From: Dicyema japonicum
Lineage: Eukaryota > Dicyemida > Rhombozoa > Dicyemidae
NCBI GenBank assembly: GCA_011109175.1
Contig: RDEW01000015.1
Coordinates: 21,378-85,377 of the forward strand
Reading direction: 5' to 3'
DNA: 64,000 nucleotides
Below are positions 1-9,758 of this stretch, piece after piece. A program made the translations under genes and the position numbers. The notes under the pieces are model-generated. The model was not told where the DNA came from. It made no database searches and was given only the letters and a program-made list of their open reading frames with translations. Numbering within the stretch: position 1 is the first letter of the stretch; every line of letters begins with the position of its first letter.

Positions 1-1
1 A

Positions 2-130
2 GAACTCGGAGGATTGCTTGCCAGAAAGAAAAGGGATCAACGAGAAGGGTTATGGCTAAGACAAAAGATTGGAATAGCCATACTCCGAGGGAACTCGTTC
101 GCAATCCACGCAGCAGGCTTCCTCAACTGA
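2..130 (+). pseudogene. 3' end of a LINE with restriction-like endonuclease (REL) C-terminus, partial
   Basis: This is an open frame running in from the left edge and stopping at TGA (128-130). It ends with LWLRQKIGIAILRGNSFAI, which matches the last conserved block of a large class of animal LINE polymerases whose C-terminus carries a PD-(D/E)XK-like nuclease; the family block has the form LLQRLSVAIQRGNA. Other relics of the same family lie at 8.1-8.6, 9.4, 13.9-14.7, 17.3-17.7, 46.4, 47.3 and 58.2-58.7 kb. Only the tail is visible, so intactness cannot be judged. Confidence 0.6.
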
Positions 131-460
131 CATTTGTTTAATTGTTAAAAAATTATTTTGTTTAAAAAAATTATACACACTATTTGTAAAATTTGAAATA
201 ACTAAAATTTCTATTATTATTATAAAGCACAACGTCTTGCCAAAATTTCTATTGTTAACTTAAATTTTACTATCGTCAAATCAGTTTTTCTTTTATTACG
301 GGTTTTTATGGGATCAGGGAAGAACAAGGAACCATGTCGTGGGCAGCAGGACGAGACTTGAATCCGGGTCCTACATGGACCCGAAATTTCTTACTTTGTT
401 TAGAATTTCAGGTCTCTTAGACTACCAAGTTCGCCACAGAAAAAACAAAGGCTTCATCCA

Positions 461-740
461 TCATAAAGCAAAGTTCACACTCCTACATCCCACCTTATAA
501 TTATGAGTTAAGTAATTAATTGTTTAACTTTAAAGCAATCATTCGAAATCTTTACTATGACTTGATCATGCATTCGAGATCTTTCTGAAGAGAATGGGCG
601 TCATAAAGCGAAGTTCACACTCCTACATCCCACCTTATAATTATGAGTTAAGTAATTAATTGTTTAACTTTAAAGCAATCATTCGAAATCTTTACTATGA
701 CTTGATCATGCATTCGAGATCTTTCTGAAGAGAATGAGCG
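461..740. repeat. Tandem duplication, 2 x 140 bp
   Basis: 461-600 and 601-740 are nearly identical over 140 bp (start TCATAAAGC, end AGAATGRGCG). Copy 2 of R1 has no such duplication at this place, so the duplication is younger than R1 or is an assembly artefact. Confidence 0.85.
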
Positions 741-983
741 CTCAAGTGATACCTCCGAAGCATCTGTATGTTCCTCGAGTTTATTGAAAGAGCGATGGAT
801 CGCAAGAAGAACATTGAAAAAAGTCGAGAAGGTTACTAAGAGATGCTGAAATCACTTAGTGGGCGTATTTCCTCCATAATTTAGTGGTTATTTTTTGGTT
901 TTTAAATAAAATACATAAATGCCCAAGCACGTGCACTTGAAATACCACAACATCATCCTTTCCATTTTTTTCTGTGTAAGCAA

Positions 984-1411
984 ATTACCATAGTCCATTT
1001 AAGACCTCTCCTTCTATTAGACGCCTCTGCATGTATTCGTCCAGAACCATTGGTATTGTAGTCTTAGGTCTTTAACGGAATCAAGAAGCGTAGAAAGAGT
1101 CTTCGTGGCCACGTTAACTGGTTTTGATTAGTAAGACATTACTAGAGAGGTGTCAATCACTCAATCAACATGTTTTATTAAAAATCGACGTATCCTCNAA
1201 ATTACCATAGTCCATTTAAGATTTCTCCTTCTATTAGACGCCTCTCCATGTTTTCGTCCAGGACCATTGGTATTGTAGTCTTAGGTTTTTAACGGAATTG
1301 AGAAGCGTAGGAAGAGTATTCGTGGCCACGTTAACTTGTTTTGATTAGTAAGACATACTAGAGAGGTGTCAACCACTCAATCAACATGTTTGATCAAAAA
1401 TCGACGTATCC
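984..1411. repeat. Tandem duplication, ~215 bp period, with an n at the junction
   Basis: The block beginning AAATTACCATAGTCC at about 982 recurs at 1199 with several substitutions. The single n at 1198 lies exactly between the copies, which suggests that unmerged contig ends are a possible cause. R1 copy 2 has the block once, from about 3281. Confidence 0.7.
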
Positions 1412-2000
1412 TCGGACCTTCCCCTTTTAGAGGAGTCACCAGTATGTGATTTCACCTTCTTCTATCTCTTATTTAGATTAATGGTTGTATCCTCACAAAC
1501 TGAGTCGTCAGCTTCAATAACCGAATAACTGAAATATACTGAACTTTTCCATCAACCAATGACCTCCTATATTTAGAAGTATGTGGTCACCAGGAAAGAC
1601 ATATAGTCAAACAGTTATGCGAGTTCAATTCACGGAATTAGCGGCACCGTCTTACGTCTGTTGTCTTTCATTATACCTTCCTCTAACCAGAAGCGCATCC
1701 ACTCTTACTCACAAGGTGTTGACTCCTCCATTTGAACACTCGTGTAATTACGAGAAATAATAATGAGACACGTTGGGAATCATGCTATAAATTTAGGGTN
1801 CATATTAAAGCAATCTTTAATAAATCTAATATGCGGTATTTATTCACTTTATTAAAATATAACACACTTGATAATTTTTTGGGGGACCAATAACTTTATT
1901 GGTGAGATCTGTTATCATATATCCACAATAGCAGCACTAATTGGGAGAAAAAGAGTGAGGCAGTGTTCAAGAGGAAAAGAAAATGTATTAAACAGTCATA

Positions 2001-2278
2001 GAGGTTTATATGCAAAAACCCAAAGAACTATAACCCTAGCTGCAGACTTTTTTTCCTAATTTAAATAGATATTAAAGATTTGCTTATAAATTAGACGCAT
2101 AATTAAATACTGATTATTTTTATGCATTTATTTACCAGCGAGGTTTATATGCAAAAACCCAAAGAACTATAACCCTAGCTGCAGACTTTTTTTCCTAATT
2201 TAAATAGATATTAAAGATTTGCTTATAAATTAGACGCATAATTAAATACTGATTATTTTTATGCATTTATTTACCAGC
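2001..2278. repeat. Tandem duplication, 2 x 139 bp
   Basis: 2001-2139 and 2140-2278 both begin GAGGTTTATATGC and end ATTTACCAGC and appear identical by eye. No gene is seen here; the short open frame at 1868-2059 runs into the duplication and has no family resemblance. Confidence 0.9.
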
Positions 2279-2350
2279 ATAGAAGAAGCTATTTCATTAA
2301 ATACATAAATCTCGCGTGGTCCCACTAGAAAAGCATGTTTGCTAATTTAA

Positions 2351-3869
2351 ATTATACACACTATTTGTGAAATTTAAAATAACTTAAATTTTTTTTGTTA
2401 ACTTAAATTTTACTTTCTTCTAATCAGTTTCCCTTTTATTACGGGTTTTTATGGGGTGGCTTAGTGGTTAGGTGTCGGGCTTAAGTGGCTTAGGCTACGG
2501 GTTCGAATCTCGCTGCTGTTCACCTGGTGGAAGGTTCCACGCATCTACGATGCGGAAAAGGTTTGACGAGTGACGCCGTCATCAGTGAATACTCACTGCG
2601 GAACTGGATTGTCTAGAAAGGACACTCACACAAGAAAAAGAAAAAAAAAGAAGTGAAGATCATTCCTTGGTTCTACGATTAGTTAAAATTAACTGTTCTT
2701 TACTTAAATAAAGTGTGTGTCCTGCCTATGCGGAGCTAATACCACGGCTCCGTGAAAAAGGCTGTTATTATTATTATTATGGGTTTTTATGGGCTCAGAG
2801 AGGAACAAGGAACCATGCTGTGGGCAGCAGGAAAGGACTTGAATCCGAGTCCTACGTGGACCCAAAACTTCTTATTTTGTTTAGAATTTCAGGTTTCTTA
2901 GACCACCGAGTTCGGCACAAGAAAGAAGACAAGGGCTTCATCTATCATGATGCGTAGTTCACATTCCACCTAATAATTAATTCGAAATCTTTACTATGAC
3001 TTGATCATGCAATTCGACATCTTTCTGAAGTGAATGGGCGCTCAAGTGATACCCCCGAAGCATCTCTGTGTCCCTCGAGTTAATTGAAAGTGCGTTGGAT
3101 TGCGGGAGGAGCATTGAGAAAAGTCGAGAAGGCTACAAAGAGATGCTGGAATCACCTAGTGGGCGTATTTCCTCCCTAATTTAGTTGTTATTTTTTGGTT
3201 TTTAAATAAAATACATAAATGTCCAAACACGTGCACTTGAAATATCACAACGTCATCCTTTCTATTTTTTCTGGGTAAGCAAATTACCATAGTCCATTTA
3301 AGATTTCTCCTTCTATTAGACGCCTCTGTATGTATTCGTCCAGAACCATTGGTATTGTAGTCTTAGGTCTTTAACGGAATCGAGAAGCGTAGGAAGAGTC
3401 TTCGTGGCCACGTTAACTGGTTTTGATTAGTAAGACATACTAGTCATGTGTCAACCACTCAATCTACATGCTTGATTAAAATCGACCTTCCCATTTTAGA
3501 AGGGTCACCAGTATGTGATTTCACCTCCTTCTGTCTCTTATTCAGATTAATGGTTGTATCCTCACAAACTGAGTCGTCAGCTTCAATAACCGAATAACTG
3601 AAATATACTGAACTTTTCCATCAACCAATGACCTCTTATATTTAGAAGTATGTGGTCACCAGGAAAGACATATAGTCAAACAGTTATGCGAGTTCAATTC
3701 ACGGAATTAGCGGCACCGTCTTACGTCTGTTGTCTTTCATTATACCTTCCTCTAACCAGAAGCGCATCCACTCTTACTCACAAGGTGTTGACTCCTCCAT
3801 TTGAACACTCGTGTAACTACGAGAAATGATAATGAGACACGTTGGGAATCATGCTATAAATTTAGGGTT
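2351..3869. repeat. Dispersed repeat R1, copy 2, interrupted by a SINE
   Basis: This is a second copy of the repeat at 170-1799. It is split at 2456-2780 by a SINE flanked by the 13-bp target duplication GGGTTTTTATGGG. Beyond the SINE it follows copy 1 to AAATTTAGGGTTG. The 80-residue open frame at 2715-2957 spans the SINE/R1 junction and is not considered a gene. Confidence 0.8.
2456..2780 (+). mobile_element. tRNA-derived SINE, full-length copy
   Basis: The 5' head is tRNA-like: an A-box-like TGGCTTAGTGG at about 2458 and a B-box GGTTCGAATC at about 2501, followed by a tRNA-unrelated body and a (TTA)n tail. The 13-bp duplication GGGTTTTTATGGG flanks it at 2443-2455 and 2781-2793, and the same site occurs empty at 300-312, which fixes the ends. 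Near the 3' end GGAGC pairs with GCTCC around a short loop, a plausible reverse-transcriptase recognition hairpin. Other copies lie at 24690, 27230 and 44617. The element should be transcribed by RNA polymerase III and depend on a LINE for mobility. Confidence 0.85.
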
Positions 3870-4296
3870 GCCATCATAAAATATAAATTCTGATAATCAA
3901 AGACATTTAAATTGACATATTCAAGGTCAAAAAATGTAACCGTCTTCCCATGCGTAACCAGTAGATTATTATTATTATTAAAAAGCACTCCCGAGAAAAC
4001 ATAAAATTAGTTAAGTTTCCCTTGAGCTGTTTTCCTAATCATCCTCTCCGTCAGCCTCGACCATGATCCTCTGTTGCGCGCTAGTTCTTTTAGGTAGTCT
4101 AGGTCATCTACAAAACCGATGTTCAGTGACGGTTATCCATAATTTCTGGAGGGTAAAATTCATTAAAATCGGATATCTACTGATGTAATCCTAACTACGT
4201 GAGAGATTGCATTGAAGTTATAAAATTATGCATTTTTTACACAAAGATTCTGAAATATCAAAAAATGTCCCTTAAAGATTTGGTGAAAGTATTAAA

Positions 4297-4632
4297 TGAC
4301 TGCCTACTTTTTTTAGAAATAATCTGGTTCTTGACACGTAAGCATGAGAAAACGGGGATATCATCTATTCAGGGTTTATTCATTGCTTCAGGGTCACCAG
4401 GTTAAAGAGAAAGAAGAGTCCTCAAAAAGTGACTACAGTTACAACGGTCAGAATGAGACGCATCAAATGACTGCTTACTATTTCTGGAAATAATCTGGTT
4501 CTTGACACGTAAGCATGAGAAAACAGGGATATCATCTATTTATGGTTTATTCATTGCTTCAGGGTCACCAGGTTAATGAGAAAGAAGAGTCCTCAAAAAG
4601 TGACTACAGTTACAACGGTCAGAATGAGACTC
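4297..4632. repeat. Tandem duplication, ~170 bp period
   Basis: The block from ATGACTGCCTAC (4297) to CAGAATGAGAC is repeated from 4467 to about 4632 with few differences. It lies just upstream of PCNA, so it could contain promoter sequence, but no specific element is recognisable. Confidence 0.8.
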
Positions 4633-4804
4633 ACCACGTCCATCCATGTCCTCAATGAGGACCCCTCCAATGGAGTAGGGGAGATTAAAGCCAGTAACAA
4701 AATCTTGTAAAAGATCAAAGATAATAATTAACATTAGATTTAAAATCAATAAAATTAAAACAAATTAATTAAAATAAATTAAAATAAAAAACCCGCGTTG
4801 TTAC

Positions 4805-5666
4805 ATGTTTGAAGTGGTCCTCTCAAAATCCGCATTAATAAAGAAGATATTAGATTCTCTCAAAGATCTAATAGAGGAGGCCTCATTCGACTGTTCACTA
4901 GACGGGATAACTCTACAAGCAATGGACAGCTCCCACGTGGGACTTGCTTCACTTTTACTCAGCCCCGCAGCATTTAATGACTATCGATGCGACAAGAACC
5001 TCTCAATTGGCCTCAAGATCTCCGAGTAACTTAACTGATAATCCCAAGAGTCTCCAAGGTCTTCCGTTGCATAAACAGTGACGACAAACTCACTCTCAGG
5101 TCAGAGGACGACCCGAATTCTCTAGTAATTACCGCTGATGATGGTTTTCTTAATTATTTATTCACAGATGAAAAGGACAGCTCTTCCAGCTATGAGATCT
5201 CTCTCATAAACATCGACCAAGAGCACCTCAGCATCCCTGTTCTTAGTCCTGATTATTGTAGGAAATCGAATACGATGCCGTGATAGTCATGGGAGCCTCA
5301 AAATTCCAGCGAATCTGTAAGGACTTCATGCAGTTCTGTGATGAGGTCACAATTCGATGTGAGCGGAAAACAGTGACCTTCACATGTGGTGGAGACACCG
5401 TGAAAGCGGAGGTGAAACTTTCTCAGACTTCCCATGTGGACAAGGATGATAATGTTAGTGTTGATGTGGACAGCCCTGTGACGGTGAACTTCTCTTTGAA
5501 ATTTTTGGCCTTGTTTGCACGTGCGGCGACTCTATCTGGTGAAGTGACGATATCAGTGTCGAATAGTAACCCCCTATGTGTTGAATATGACATTTCTGGA
5601 GAGAATTCAGGGGATCGTAGTGTCCTCAAATACTTTCTGGCCCCAAAAGTGGACGATGTTTTGTAG
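4805..5666 (+). CDS. PCNA: Proliferating cell nuclear antigen (DNA sliding clamp)
   Basis: PCNA is the homotrimeric ring that tethers DNA polymerases and many repair factors in the nucleus. There are four exons, 4805-5025, 5049-5143, 5168-5238 and 5262-5666, with GT-AG introns of 23, 24 and 23 nt. The spliced frame is 792 nt, giving 263 residues against about 261 in other animals. Exon 1 starts MFEVVLSKSALIKKILDSLK; the two-domain clamp fold is clear, with the LAMDSSHV-type block (here LQAMDSSHV), KLSQTSHVDKDD, and the C-terminal YFLAPKVDD that forms part of the partner-binding surface. The start follows a short AT-rich leader. No break is seen. Identity is certain; exon joins are my own reconstruction from conservation. 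Confidence 0.96.
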
Positions 5667-6350
5667 TTAATTAGGACTTTTGTACCTACATTTTATTTGA
5701 TTTTGGATAGCCTTTATGAAATTTTATTTTTTAAGCGTAGTTTTGGCGAGTATTCGACGTGAAGTAGGATTTTATGGCTGTTAAAATTGTCTTTTAAAAA
5801 TCACGTATTTGTCTTTGAACAGAGTGTTGTTTTGACACTTAGATGATTATACTTTACTGAGAGGAGGTTTTCACGTCAATGTGGTGCTTTAAATATACTT
5901 GTCCTTGCTCAATTTAGATTTGTGCGTGTTATTAACGGCAGTTTGTTAATCGTAGCACGTGCTGTCTACTAAAATGCATATGTGTAACAATTTAGCTTTT
6001 CGAACTTTAAAGTATCACTTTAACATACTCAAGCACATTCATCCACTGTCGTGTCTGTTTTAGCGTTCGAATGCTAAGGAATTTGATTTTGAGAATATTT
6101 AGATTATCGAATCTGGGTTTGAATTCACCTCACGACGACGTGCCTTGTATATTTGATCTCTTATTTTATATTTTTTAATAATTGAGACTGATTTAACTAT
6201 TAAGAGATTATAGGATGTCTTATTTGAGATGCTAATTTTTCTAGTCACATCGGATTGACCCTAATAAATGTTCGAATATAGGGTTTCTCAATCAATATCA
6301 GAATTGTACAGTAAACGTACAATTCTATTTCTTTATCTTGTATTCATTGC
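5667..6350. other. Non-coding stretch after PCNA
   Basis: AT-rich sequence with no open frame resembling a protein on either strand. It contains one CACGTG (about 5957). It presumably includes the PCNA 3' UTR; no polyadenylation signal was assigned with confidence. Confidence 0.4.
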
Positions 6351-6354
6351 TGGT

Positions 6355-6800
6355 GATTGGAATGCCAGAGCTAGAAAGACAAGACCTTGTGATTGCTCAT
6401 AAGATCTCACGGCAGTAATCGACAAAACTTACCTACCGAATCACTTGTTCAATTCTGCTCGGCTTATTCATCACAAATGCAGCATTTAAACATTCTGTAC
6501 GACAACCTGGGTCAAAATATTCAATCTAATAGATTTTATGCAGAATTCAGAACAATCTAGTGGCTGATTCGAGATCATACGAAAGCATGGAGACAGTTAG
6601 TAGTCACAAACTCGTATTGCACGTCTGGCGCTACGCATAAAAAATAAAGAACTGACTCAGAAAGATATGACAGATATTTTGCGCCATAATGACGGTAAGA
6701 AAATGGAATACAGAAAATCACTAAAAATGCACGTGACCGGATTGATCTGAACGATACGATTGAAAAGATATGGACGGAAACCTATGCTCCAATCAAGGGA
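6355..6800 (+). pseudogene. LINE apurinic-type endonuclease relic (RTE-like)
   Basis: Translated with stops and frame jumps, the region shows GDWNARA, the metal-binding block of APE-type LINE endonucleases, followed by HHKCSI and later SSHKLVLHVW, which corresponds to the terminal S/G-S-D-H block with the aspartate lost. It resembles the endonuclease part of the longer relic at 21.6-24.1 kb. It is decayed and cannot be functional. Confidence 0.5.
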
Positions 6801-7479
6801 ACTGAATCCGTGATTTTAGGGCAAATTCCAAACCATCGTCATAAAATTAGTAATCAAGAGATCTCTATGGTCTCTTTTGAACAAAAATATTGAGACTCAC
6901 AAAAGAGAAGCTTATAAATTTTTGACTTGTGAGATATAAGTCGACCATTATGACATAGGAAAGACATAATTAATTGCTTGTTCAGTACTCGATGTTATTT
7001 CATGGTCAGGATTCCAAAAAAAACCTTCGTAGGTACGGAAACAGGGATCACTTCCTACCAGCTTAACTGTGTGTAATATATGACCAGGATGCAGAGTTAA
7101 TATCATAAGAACGGGGCCCCTTAATGACACTTCCAAAGTTTCCTAATTATGGTACTCTGGTTCACTTTAGAAAAGAATTTCTGATATGACTATGAAATTG
7201 ACAATGTTCTTTTTTGCCATCTGTTTATTAGTGATGTCGTGCCACACCACGTGGGCTAACAATATCCATGTTATTGGTTTTTCAATATTGATAAGTATTA
7301 TTTCAACTTATCCTTAGTGAGTTTTATGGCTTAAACCATTCTTTCTACGTTCATTATAATTGCAATCCCCACCTCTACCAGTTATTTTCCATAGTTATGG
7401 TCACATCCCTATTACTAGGAAATAAAGATCACTAACATTGTTCATAATATTTACCAAGAACGTATGTTCGAACAATTTT

Positions 7480-7820
7480 TAAGTGAAAATACAAGACTTG
7501 TTTTTACGAAAAATCAGATGAGTCATTGACCTAAACCCATCCGTTGTCGAGTTGATAATTCTATCAGGTGATTGGTTACTGTAACCAAAAATGGATTGAA
7601 TGTACGTTCTATTTGGTGGCTCGATTGTGAAAGCTTCCAAGTGAGACTTATAAGACTTCGAAATGACAGTGTCCCACGTAAGGATGACTTTGACTGGATC
7701 ACCAACAGTTATTGTCAAATAATAATATAAACTTAGAAAATGCCTGCAACCGAATATTCTAAATGCAGTTATTCTTGAGTATAACTTCCATGGGAATATT
7801 CGATGTGAGCCATTTTTCAA
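7480..7820 (-). pseudogene. LINE REL-domain relic, KPDI type
   Basis: The minus strand encodes ILTWDTVISKSYKSHLEAF and NRTYIQSI, matching WDGIISMCYRNHLKTL and MRAYIQSV in the relic at 24.1-24.5 kb. That relic carries the upstream nuclease core. The two are therefore the 3' part of one LINE family with an R2/CRE-like restriction-like endonuclease. Stops break the frame here. Confidence 0.5.
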
Positions 7821-8049
7821 TTTATCCTTACTATTTTGTTTACACCGTTTAACGACATTTTGTTCCCCATAAAGTTCAGTGTATTCAATGGGGAATTGAA
7901 TTAATATATGTGATGGAGGAAATGAGACAATTTTTTGCTACATGCTATAGTTTATTGACATGGAATCGTTAAGCTAACTAAACACATTGGCTGCTCTCAA
8001 ATGCAAACGTATTCCCTCTTACGAATTGTAAGGAAATGTGCTCAGTAAG

Positions 8050-8600
8050 CAAGCTCCTCTCTCGAGCATCTTTTTACTTCTTGTGATGAGCCATTCAATA
8101 GGGTTCAGCGTGGTTAGTGATCGGTTCCCAATGACTCCTGGCTTTGACGGCGATTTGTTCCAAAATGAACTCTCTATCGATACTCTAGTATTTATTTTTT
8201 TTAAAAATCGTGGCTCTTTCTGAGGTTGATTCTAAGGCTAATTGCCGTCAATGCAAAGTCAAAAGAGAAGCCATCTACGCAGGCGACGTCCCAGGTAAAG
8301 TATCTACCGCTCTCCATGGAAAGAGAGGTCTTTTGTTGACTTACGCCAGTCTGAGAGGCTCCAGTTGGATCAAGAATTCGGCGGCATTCAGTCACTACGC
8401 AATAACTAAGTTGATGGCTCTGTTCCTTGGACTCCTTCCAGTCCTCATTCGGTAGAAAAGAAAGTGAAGACATTTAGCATCGATCATTATGGCATCAAAT
8501 CTTAGGAGGACGCAAATCGCTATTCTGTTAGAGTCGTCGTCCAATAGCATACCAAGGAGGGGGGGATGAATGGGATAGGTTTTAGCCATGCGCTACTCGT
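8050..8600 (-). pseudogene. LINE REL-domain relic, RPDG type
   Basis: Read on the minus strand it shows PLLGMLLDDDSNRIAI, then RSPRNRAINLVIA, then the nuclease-like RYFTWDVACVD. This order matches the C-terminus of an animal LINE family: a (C)-rich finger with L-DDD-RIAV, a GR-RH-IN motif, RPDG, and WD-T--D-. Several frame jumps and the loss of RPDG show it is dead. The overlapping plus-strand frames are shadows. Confidence 0.55.
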
Positions 8601-8790
8601 TTGTTGGAGACGTACCAGACGATGTTGGTAAACTTTTTTTTAACTTAAAAATAGTTTTGAAACATAACGGTTCATCCCAATCGCGTTTTTTATCTTTTGG
8701 GATCCCAGACTTAGACAATTTCTTGAGCCATGTGTGCTACTTGTTCACTTTGTGATCAGTTTATGTGAGGCAGGATCTGCCACACGAGAT

Positions 8791-8827
8791 CGACTATTCT
8801 GTCCGTCGACAAAAGACAGAATAGTCG
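8791..8827. repeat. 13-bp perfect inverted repeat, 11-nt loop
   Basis: CGACTATTCTGTC (8791-8803) is followed by its exact reverse complement GACAGAATAGTCG (8815-8827). RNA from either strand would form a strong hairpin. No surrounding gene is recognised. Confidence 0.8.
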
Positions 8828-9309
8828 TGAATGCGAGTTTCAATTGTGAGCAAATCACACTCTTTCCAAAACGATGGATAATTTTCATAAAATCAAGCCA
8901 GTTTCATTAAGTATTTCTTACAGCTACCTTAGCTTTTTATCAATGATTTTTAAGATGTCCGCAAAACAAGTGGCTCTCTGTAAAAAAAGTAAATGAGGAG
9001 TAAGGTGGAAATTCCGAGAAAAAGTATTGCTTTGAGAGAATCACGATCGATTAGGTTAAACGGAAATAGTGGACAGATGCATATTTCTCTTCAGGAAAGT
9101 CGACATTTTCCGGTGATATAACGAAGTTCTTAGTAAATCGCGTTTTCGGCTTCGGTGACAGAGATATTGGGAAATATGTCGAAATCATACATATAATAAA
9201 TAGCATCACGACTCAGGGCTATCATGGAAACCCTCAAATAGAGTAAGATCCTTTTTGGATTCTAGAGATCAAAAAACGCTTTTTTGGATTTGAAGAATGC
9301 CCAAATAAA

Positions 9310-9395
9310 TTCTCCGACAAGGTAGTGGTGTGGGAATCGATTCCACAGCTAATCGACCTAAACGTTCGGGTTAACCAACCGTAAAGCCTAGATTT
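9310..9395 (-). repeat. tRNA-like sequence, possibly SINE remnant
   Basis: On the minus strand there is a D-arm-like GGTTGGTTAACCCG and a T-arm-like GTGGAATCGATTCCCAC, but no acceptor stem that pairs and no clear anticodon arm. This fits a decayed tRNA or SINE head better than a functional tRNA. Confidence 0.3.
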
Positions 9396-9399
9396 TTCG

Positions 9400-9612
9400 T
9401 TAGTAATATGTCATTGTGGATTTAATTATGTCGCTATCCCATTGTGGTCGAAACAACTGGAGGAATAAGTGGGAAATCGCTTCGCTTCCTAAGAAACTTG
9501 AAGCTACACTAAAAAGCCACGACGCACGTGAGACTCGGTGGCTTCTCCAGTTAATATCTGTTGCAATCGTGAGAGTCAACGCAACGTCGATAATGTCAGG
9601 AGGTCCACTTTG
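9400..9612 (+). pseudogene. LINE REL-domain 3' fragment
   Basis: The frame ends ETRWLLQLISVAIVRVNATS, the terminal LLQRLSVAIVRGNA block of the RPDG-type LINE family. It is truncated on the 5' side. Confidence 0.5.
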
Positions 9613-9758
9613 AATGGATTTCTGTGTTAATTAATTGTTACTTTTAAAATGTGTTACTTAATAGATTATGGTAAAACAATTATAAATAAATAAATTTAAA
9701 ATGAAATAAGTTTATTTTAATCAAACATTAATTAACCATATTAATTGATTAGTTCGAA

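Larger units (their letters stand above)
170..1799. repeat. Dispersed ~1.5 kb repeat R1, copy 1
   Basis: The segment from the motif ATTATACACACTATTTGT to AAATTTAGGGT recurs at 2351-3869 with scattered substitutions and indels. No convincing protein is encoded. Copy 1 contains two internal duplications (461-740 and about 984-1411) and single undetermined bases at 1198 and 1800. The site at 300-312 (GGGTTTTTATGGG) is the empty counterpart of the SINE insertion in copy 2. Confidence 0.8.

Noticed and set aside
461-740. CRISPR-like or satellite array
   Set aside because: Only two copies of each unit and no spacers; these are simple duplications.
2715-2957. 80-codon plus-strand frame as a gene
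   Set aside because: It runs across the SINE 3' end, its TTA tail and the R1 repeat, so it is an accident of an insertion junction.
5423-5629. Minus-strand 68-codon frame
   Set aside because: It is the antisense shadow of PCNA exon 4.
9310-9395. Functional tRNA gene
   Set aside because: T-arm-like and D-arm-like parts exist but no pairing acceptor stem or anticodon arm.
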